From NCBI RefSeq assembly GCF_001435095.1, contig NZ_AZFC01000035.1, forward strand, positions 62,001 through 126,000: a stretch of 64,000 nucleotides of DNA. Direction: 5' to 3'. Source of the stretch: Levilactobacillus spicheri DSM 15429. Lineage in GTDB: Bacteria > Bacillota > Bacilli > Lactobacillales > Lactobacillaceae. The notes beneath the pieces are model-generated. The model searched no databases, was not told where the DNA came from, and worked only from the letters and a program-made list of their open reading frames with translations. A program made the translations under genes and the position numbers. Below are positions 59,198 to 64,000 of this stretch, in pieces. Each line of letters begins with the position of its first letter. Position 1 is the stretch's first letter.

Positions 59198-59401
59198 CTA
59201 ACTAAAGATGGCGCGGGACGCCCAGACACCGGCGATGACCACCACGGCCACCAGGAAAAACTTAAACAATGCGGCAAAGGCCACCAACACGATGGCCCCC
59301 ACGATCAACGTCCCGACCAAGCCGAGGAGCCACCCCGCCAGGCCGAAAACTAACCGCAAGATGGGAAAAAGTAAGAGCAATAACAATAATCCCAAAATCA
59401 C
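59198..59401 (-). CDS. Small hydrophobic membrane protein
   Basis: A 67-residue protein, almost wholly hydrophobic with two to three membrane helices and Gly/Leu/Val-rich sequence. Family not recognised. GTG start at 59401, 7 bases after AAGGGGGG, supports it as real. It follows the GGDEF gene on the map but reads from its own start. Confidence 0.6.
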   Translation of the reverse strand: MILGLLLLLLLFPILRLVFGLAGWLLGLVGTLIVGAIVLVAFAALFKFFLVAVVVIAGVWASRAIFS

Positions 59402-59493
59402 GCGCTGTCCCCCCTTTGTATGCTTACGCGTTCATCTATTATACCGACTTTGCGGGCAAAAGACACGCGATTCAGCGGTCAAGAAACGCCCGC

Positions 59494-60618
59494 CTAACTC
59501 ACCGTGATCTGCATCCGTCCGTTCTTCTTCGAGTGGTACAGGTTGGCGTCGACCCGCTTGTAGAAGTCCAGTGGGTTGCGATCCTTCACGGTCAGGGTCG
59601 AGACCCCGATCGACAACGTCACGTGAATCGTCGCTTCATTATAAGTGACCTCGGTATCCGCCACTGCATCGAAGACCTCCTGCGCAATGACTTGGGCTTC
59701 CTCGACCGTTCCGTCGGGCACGATGATGTTGAACTCCTCGCCCCCGGTTCGGTACAGGGTGATGCCGGCACCGTGCTTCTTCAGGATATCGGTCACCGTC
59801 GAAGCCACCTTCTTCAGGACTTCATCCCCGGCCAAGTGCCCGTAGGTATCGTTGACGTGCTTGAAGTGGTCGATATCGAACATGATCATCGCCAAGTCCT
59901 GGTGGTGCGCCACGCTATGGTGGAACTGGTACCCGATCTCGCGGTCATACGCCGCGTAGTTCTTCACCCGGGTCAGCGCATCCCAGTTGGCCGCCTGGAA
60001 CAGGCGGTCCTTGATGCGTCGGTCCTTGTCCTGAATGTTGAAGTACCCGTACATCAGGGCGGCCAAAATCAGGTAGTTGATAATTTCCTCGGCGTAGGTC
60101 GTCCAGGCCAGGGCAAAGCGAAACTTGACGAAGCCCCACAGCACCAGGGCGAACAACAACGCCGTGACGAAGTACCGCAGGAACGGCCGTGGCCACATCC
60201 GGACGCTTTGAACGTACGAGACCGCGTAGAACACGCCAAAGATGGCGGTGTACAGCCAGGAGAGCGGCTGATTAATGTTGCCGTTCACCAGCATGAAGGC
60301 AATCCCGGTCACGATGATCAACCAGTAAGGAATGTGCACCTGCAGGAAGTAGGCGACGAAGATTAGAATGAGCAATTGAAAACTGGTAAAGGTCCAGGAA
60401 AGATGGCTATCCCGCACCAACAGCTGAAGACCGAAGATGGACACGACCGCACACGCAGCCCCCACCATAATCTGCACCTTCTTGATATCAACGGGCTTTT
60501 TTTGCGATTCGACCTTGACCGTGACCCAATTAAAGATTGACCAGTAGAGGGTGATCACGCCCAACACAAAAAAGATACTGGTTGCAAAGGGTGGTACTAG
60601 CCACATTGACCAAGTCAT
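59494..60618 (-). CDS. Membrane diguanylate cyclase (GGDEF domain)
   Basis: A 374-residue protein with about 6 membrane helices in the first 190 residues and a GGDEF domain (RTGGEEFNII, intact active site) in the C-terminal 165. The I-site RxxD is absent, so product inhibition may be missing. The enzyme makes c-di-GMP. Start at ATG 60618, after GATGAGGAG. It is divergent from an EAL gene 286 bases away. Confidence 0.9.
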   Translation of the reverse strand: MTWSMWLVPPFATSIFFVLGVITLYWSIFNWVTVKVESQKKPVDIKKVQIMVGAACAVVSIFGLQLLVRDSHLSWTFTSFQLLILIFVAYFLQVHIPYWLIIVTGIAFMLVNGNINQPLSWLYTAIFGVFYAVSYVQSVRMWPRPFLRYFVTALLFALVLWGFVKFRFALAWTTYAEEIINYLILAALMYGYFNIQDKDRRIKDRLFQAANWDALTRVKNYAAYDREIGYQFHHSVAHHQDLAMIMFDIDHFKHVNDTYGHLAGDEVLKKVASTVTDILKKHGAGITLYRTGGEEFNIIVPDGTVEEAQVIAQEVFDAVADTEVTYNEATIHVTLSIGVSTLTVKDRNPLDFYKRVDANLYHSKKNGRMQITVS

Positions 60619-60725
60619 TTCATCAGGCTCCTCATCTATCATTTGTTTAAATCCGTGTTTATTTAACCTTTAGGTCAACCAGCAGTTAAAATTATTCCCA
60701 GTTGGTAAGGTTAACGACTACCCTT

Positions 60726-60867
60726 ACTATAAAGCAAAACATATGATAAAACCATAAAATTTTATATAATATATTATATTAGGCGGTTGATGACTTCCGG
60801 AAAAGTCGCAGAAAGCTGACATTTTCCCCAACTTCCCCTACATTCCGTGCTGGAAATACAGTATGAT
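60726..60867. promoter_or_regulatory. Divergent promoters and AT palindrome between GGDEF and EAL genes
   Basis: Minus strand: weak TGGTTT (60749-60754), 17 bases, TATAGT (60726-60731) for the GGDEF gene. Plus strand: TACATT (60839-60844), 17 bases, TATGAT (60862-60867) for the EAL gene. Between them lies a perfect 16-bp palindrome ATATAATATATTATAT (60764-60779). Confidence 0.5.
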
Positions 60868-60904
60868 GAAGACAAAGCTTCTTGATTAAGGGGGAATTGG
60901 TTCC

Positions 60905-61576
60905 ATGTACCGCTACTTTTTACAACCACAGCTAGATGCCTCCAACAATTCACTCATCGGTTACGAACTGTTGATTCGGCAACGGGTGGATGGTAAGTGG
61001 GTGCTGCCCCACGACTTCGCTTCCATCCCCATCGACGTGCAGGCCGATCTGATTCGCCGAACCGCGCAGAAACTGCTCTTAAAGATTGGCTCCGTGTCGT
61101 TTAACACCAACCAGAGTCAGTTCATCGATGAGCGCATCGCCGAGGCCATCATCACCGCGCAAAAGCAGATTTATCCAATTAATCTGGTGTTGGAAGTGAC
61201 CGAGGAAAAAACCGACGAGCACATCACCAACCGTCAAATCATCGACCAGGTCCACTACTTTGACGAACACGGGATTCAGCTTAGCCTGGACGACATCGGC
61301 ACGGGAATCAACACCTACGGCCACCTCAAGCCGATCCTGCCCTACGCCAGCGAAATCAAATTCGCCATGCAAAACTTTCGACAGGAAGGCCGCGCCGATC
61401 AAATCCCCGAAAACCTCAAGTTCTGGAAGGACGTGGCCGACCAGCACCACCTCCGCCTGATCCTAGAAGGGGTCGAAAACGAAGCGGAACACGAGATGGC
61501 CAACGACTTGGGCATCGACTTCCGCCAGGGCTGGTACTACGGTAAGCCCCACCTCTTTAAACTCGACGGCGATTAA
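60905..61576 (+). CDS. EAL-domain c-di-GMP phosphodiesterase
   Basis: A 223-residue stand-alone EAL domain. The signature reads GYELLIR (ELL for EAL, Glu kept). Other catalytic residues are present: NTNQ, LEVTE, LDDIGTG, IKF, EGVEN and RQGWYYGKP. It is thus probably an active phosphodiesterase. No sensor domain. GGGGGAATTGGTTCC precedes ATG. Confidence 0.88.
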   Translation: MYRYFLQPQLDASNNSLIGYELLIRQRVDGKWVLPHDFASIPIDVQADLIRRTAQKLLLKIGSVSFNTNQSQFIDERIAEAIITAQKQIYPINLVLEVTEEKTDEHITNRQIIDQVHYFDEHGIQLSLDDIGTGINTYGHLKPILPYASEIKFAMQNFRQEGRADQIPENLKFWKDVADQHHLRLILEGVENEAEHEMANDLGIDFRQGWYYGKPHLFKLDGD

Positions 61577-61589
61577 GCCACCTGACACG

Positions 61590-61630
61590 CAAAAACGGGT
61601 ATCTCATTTTTTGAGATGCCCGTTTATTTT
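61590..61630. terminator. Bidirectional terminator between EAL and LCP genes
   Basis: Stem AAACGGGTATCTCA/TGAGATGCCCGTTT (61593-61606 with 61612-61625) with T tails on both sides. Confidence 0.9.
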
Positions 61631-61638
61631 GCCATTTT

Positions 61639-62691
61639 TTAGAAGTTTCCGCCACCGTTATTCTGGTCATTTTGGGTAGAATCCGCCGTCGTGGTGGTAC
61701 CGTCGGTAGTGGTGCCATCCGACCCCGTCATGATCGCGATTTTCCCGGTCGTGGCGTGGCTTAGGCTCAAGCCCTTGCGAATAAAGTTCGTGACCCGCTG
61801 AAGCTCGGACTTGCTGGCCACCTCCATGCTCTGGGCATCGATGGTCTGACTGGTCCCCTGCAGGTGAGTGGTCTTGATGTGCTTCGTCGCCGCGCGGTAG
61901 TTCTGGGCCAGCGCCGTCAGGTCGTTAAACGTCAGGTCGGTCTGGGTCTGCTTCGACAGTGACGACACGAAGTCCTGGTTCAGTAACGTGGAAATCGAGT
62001 TGCTCTTGTTCAAGAGCGCCATGATGACCTTGCGTTGCCGGGTCTGCCGGCCGTAGTCCCCCAGGGGATCGTCGTCCCGCATCCGGGCGTAGGCCAGGGC
62101 CTTCTTCCCGTTCATGTGGGTGGTGACGCCCTTCTTAAAGGTGTACCCGCCGTAGCTGAAGCTCAGGGTCGGCTTGAGGGTCACGCCGCCCACTTCGTTG
62201 ATGATTTTTTCCATGCCACCCATGTTAATGATGGCGTAGAAGTCGATGGGGACGTTCAACATCTTCTGGACCGTGGTAATGGCCGTCTTCGACTGGCCCC
62301 ACGCGTACGCCGCGTTGATTTTGGCCGGCGACTGACTCTCGTAGCCCGGAATGTTGACCGCCGTATCCCGCGGAATACTGGTGATCGTGGTCTTATTAGT
62401 CTTCGGATTGATGGTCACCACCATCATGCTGTCCGTCCGGCCCTGGAAGGTCCGCCCCAAGGCCCCGGTATCGGTCCCCATCAAGAGGATCGAGACGGGC
62501 TTCTTTTGGGCCAACTGCTGGTCCACGTTACGGATCTTGGTGACCCCCGAGGCCTTAAAGGATTGCTTGACGGTGTTCTGTAAGCTTTGGTAACGGTGAA
62601 CCCCGTAAGCCACGCCTCCAAGAAGTCCCACGAATAGAATTAAAAGTAGTATGTTGCGCACTGGGTGGCGCCGTTTTCTTTGCCGTTGCAT
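61639..62691 (-). CDS. LytR-CpsA-Psr (LCP) family wall-polymer ligase
   Basis: A 350-residue membrane-anchored protein that attaches anionic glycopolymers to peptidoglycan. One N-terminal membrane helix (about residues 12-32) is followed by the LCP domain with GTDTGALGR, RTDSMMVVTINP, SIPRDTAV and RMRDDDPLGDYGRQTRQR. The C-terminus is a Thr/Asn-rich tail. SD AAAGGA is rather far (13 bases) from ATG. Confidence 0.92.
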   Translation of the reverse strand: MQRQRKRRHPVRNILLLILFVGLLGGVAYGVHRYQSLQNTVKQSFKASGVTKIRNVDQQLAQKKPVSILLMGTDTGALGRTFQGRTDSMMVVTINPKTNKTTITSIPRDTAVNIPGYESQSPAKINAAYAWGQSKTAITTVQKMLNVPIDFYAIINMGGMEKIINEVGGVTLKPTLSFSYGGYTFKKGVTTHMNGKKALAYARMRDDDPLGDYGRQTRQRKVIMALLNKSNSISTLLNQDFVSSLSKQTQTDLTFNDLTALAQNYRAATKHIKTTHLQGTSQTIDAQSMEVASKSELQRVTNFIRKGLSLSHATTGKIAIMTGSDGTTTDGTTTTADSTQNDQNNGGGNF

Positions 62692-62819
62692 CGGGTCATA
62701 GCCGTCCTTTCATCCGCACGGCCCTTCACCGGCGGTGGTTATTCAATTTGTGACTCGTCCATTATAGGCGGCGGGCCTTAACCATTTCTAAGTCAACCGA
62801 AATCTTAATCAAATCCCAA

Positions 62820-63842
62820 CTATCTAGCCGTGGGTTGGTGCGCCAGTAAGGCGACCAGGTCAGCCGCGGGGATCTTGCCGAAGTAGCTCGGCACGTCCAG
62901 TTGGTCAAAGACCGCCTGAATCGCCGCGGGCGTGTAGGGAATCCCGGTGAGCCGATCCGTGACGTCTCGAATCGGGCGCTGGCCGAAGAAGTCGCCGTGA
63001 ATCTGAATCGCCCGGATGTGCCCTTCGGCGACGTTGAGGTCAAACTCGACGGTCCCAGCTGGGAAATGCTGCCGCCGCGTCAGGTCGTAGGCGGGATCCT
63101 TGCCGTAGATCCAGTCCCAATTATTAAAGTACTGGTCGGCGAGCGCTTGAATGCCCGCCCGGTCCTGAGCCGTCAAGTCGTAGCGGTGTGCCTGCGCCAA
63201 ATCATCCAGTCCCAAGATCTCCTTGGCCAGGGTGTCCCGAAACTCTTCAATGGTCAGGTGCTGGTATTCGGGCGCACAGTACGGGCGCAGGTTGGTGACC
63301 CGGCTCTTGACCGAGCGAATGCCCTTCGTCGCCAGTTTATCGGCCGGCACGTTCAGGGCCTTGGCAATCTGGGTCTGGTCGACGTCGTACATCAGCGTGC
63401 CGTGCGAGAACATCCGGCCGTTTTCCACGTGCATCGCGTTGCCCGAGAACTTCTTGCCGTCGATGGTCAGGTCATTGCGCCCGGTCATCGCCGCGCCGGT
63501 CGCTCCCATCTGGTAAAGGGCCTTAATCACCGGATCCGTGAAGCGCTTGAAGTTGCCCACGGCATCCCCGTCATCCCGGGTGATGAAGCTGAAGCTGACG
63601 TTGCCGAGGTCGTCGTAGACCGCCCCACCCCCGGAGGTCCGCCGGGTCAAAATGATCTGGTGATCCTGCACGTATTGCTGGTTGATCTCCGCCAAGACGT
63701 TTTGGTACCGCCCCACGATGATGCAGGGTGAATTAATGTAGAAATAAAGAATCGGTTCCGTCAGGTCGGCGTGTTCCATCAAATAGGTCTCCACGGCCAG
63801 GTTCTGGCGAATATCCGTACTGTCACTGGTTAAATAACGCAA
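62820..63842 (-). CDS. lplA: Lipoate--protein ligase
   Basis: LplA adenylates lipoate (or octanoate) and transfers it to lipoyl domains. The 340-residue enzyme has RRTSGGGAVYDDLGN, the GRNDL block and the catalytic Lys (DGKKFSGNA), plus the C-terminal accessory domain. TTG start at 63842, 8 bases after AAGGGG. Its substrates may include the GcvH-like protein at 33.6 kb and dehydrogenase complexes elsewhere. Confidence 0.95.
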   Translation of the reverse strand: MRYLTSDSTDIRQNLAVETYLMEHADLTEPILYFYINSPCIIVGRYQNVLAEINQQYVQDHQIILTRRTSGGGAVYDDLGNVSFSFITRDDGDAVGNFKRFTDPVIKALYQMGATGAAMTGRNDLTIDGKKFSGNAMHVENGRMFSHGTLMYDVDQTQIAKALNVPADKLATKGIRSVKSRVTNLRPYCAPEYQHLTIEEFRDTLAKEILGLDDLAQAHRYDLTAQDRAGIQALADQYFNNWDWIYGKDPAYDLTRRQHFPAGTVEFDLNVAEGHIRAIQIHGDFFGQRPIRDVTDRLTGIPYTPAAIQAVFDQLDVPSYFGKIPAADLVALLAHQPTAR

Positions 63843-63871
63843 GGTGTCATCCCCTTAAATTGTCTAGGGTT

Positions 63872-63880
63872 ATCATACCA
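63872..63880 (-). promoter_or_regulatory. Extended -10 promoter of lplA
   Basis: TGGTATGAT on the minus strand (TATGAT 63872-63877), 30 bases before the start. Confidence 0.55.
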
Positions 63881-64000
63881 CGAAATGAAACCGCTACCGG
63901 CCAAATTAACCGGCGTTCGCAAGCGCCTGAGCGGTGTTTTCATCTCGTTATCGTTAAATGAGAATAAGATTAAATCAATTACTATATTTTAATTTTATCC

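Noticed and set aside
59269-60366. Long open frame opposite the GGDEF gene (365 codons)
   Set aside because: It is the antisense shadow of a GC-rich coding frame; it has no SD, no domain and overlaps the recognised GGDEF gene. The same applies to other long antisense frames, such as those opposite valS, prmC, tsaC and thiI.
63895-63950. Long GC hairpin near the right edge as a terminator
   Set aside because: The arms are imperfect with a long loop and no gene on that strand runs into it within the window.

Overview
The window is core-chromosome DNA of a Lactobacillaceae species with high GC for the family (roughly 55 percent by eye). Gene order (cinA-pgsA-rodZ, minDC-mreBCD, valS-folC, DUF1146-murA-mbl-yidD-DUF2969-rodA, atpBEFHAGDC, upp-glyA-tsaC-prmC-prfA-tdk, murT-gatD), strong AGGAGG-type ribosome sites and T-box leaders all point to a lactobacillus. 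The GC content suggests a Levilactobacillus-like lineage; that genus call is inference. No tRNA, rRNA, insertion sequence, prophage or CRISPR array was seen.

Layout. 1-17 kb, all minus strand: cinA (cut by the window edge), pgsA, rodZ, two M16 peptidases, an amino-acid ABC importer behind a doubled T-box leader, minD-minC-mreD-mreC-mreB, folC behind a 400-base structured leader of unknown identity, and valS with a Val T-box. 17-22 kb, minus: tpx, thiI, cysteine desulfurase, ezrA. 22-27.4 kb, mostly plus: free Met-R-sulfoxide reductase, rpsD with a structured leader, a DUF1054 gene (minus), a YueI-family gene, rarA, a probable 6S RNA, a small membrane protein and a universal stress protein. 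27.5-38.5 kb, minus: an HTH-TPR regulator, membrane glycerophosphodiesterase, Ddl with a D-lactate-type Phe, DUF2785, SPFH protein, a GcvH-like lipoyl protein, rodA, DUF2969, yidD, a second mreB, murA and DUF1146. 38.9-51.5 kb, minus: the F1Fo ATP synthase operon, upp, glyA, tsaC, prmC, prfA, tdk. 51.6-53.7 kb, plus: murT-gatD. 53.8-64 kb: a serine hydrolase, a heterodimeric ABC exporter behind a palindromic operator, two small orphan genes, a GGDEF/EAL pair read divergently, an LCP ligase and lplA.

How the genes fit together. Much of the window serves envelope growth: precursor synthesis (murA, ddl), lipid II amidation (murT-gatD), elongasome and division control (two MreB-type filaments, MreC, MreD, RodZ, RodA, MinCD, EzrA), polymer attachment (LCP) and lipid synthesis (pgsA). 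The rest is translation and tRNA biology (valS, rpsD, prfA, prmC, tsaC, thiI plus its sulfur donor), energy (ATP synthase) and nucleotide or one-carbon salvage (upp, tdk, glyA, folC).

The least ordinary parts are in RNA and non-coding DNA: a T-box leader with two terminator/antiterminator modules but one Stem I, the unidentified structured folC leader, a long inverted repeat burying the glyA ribosome site, paired direct repeats beside a promoter, and a dispersed intergenic repeat. No clearly new multi-gene system was found.
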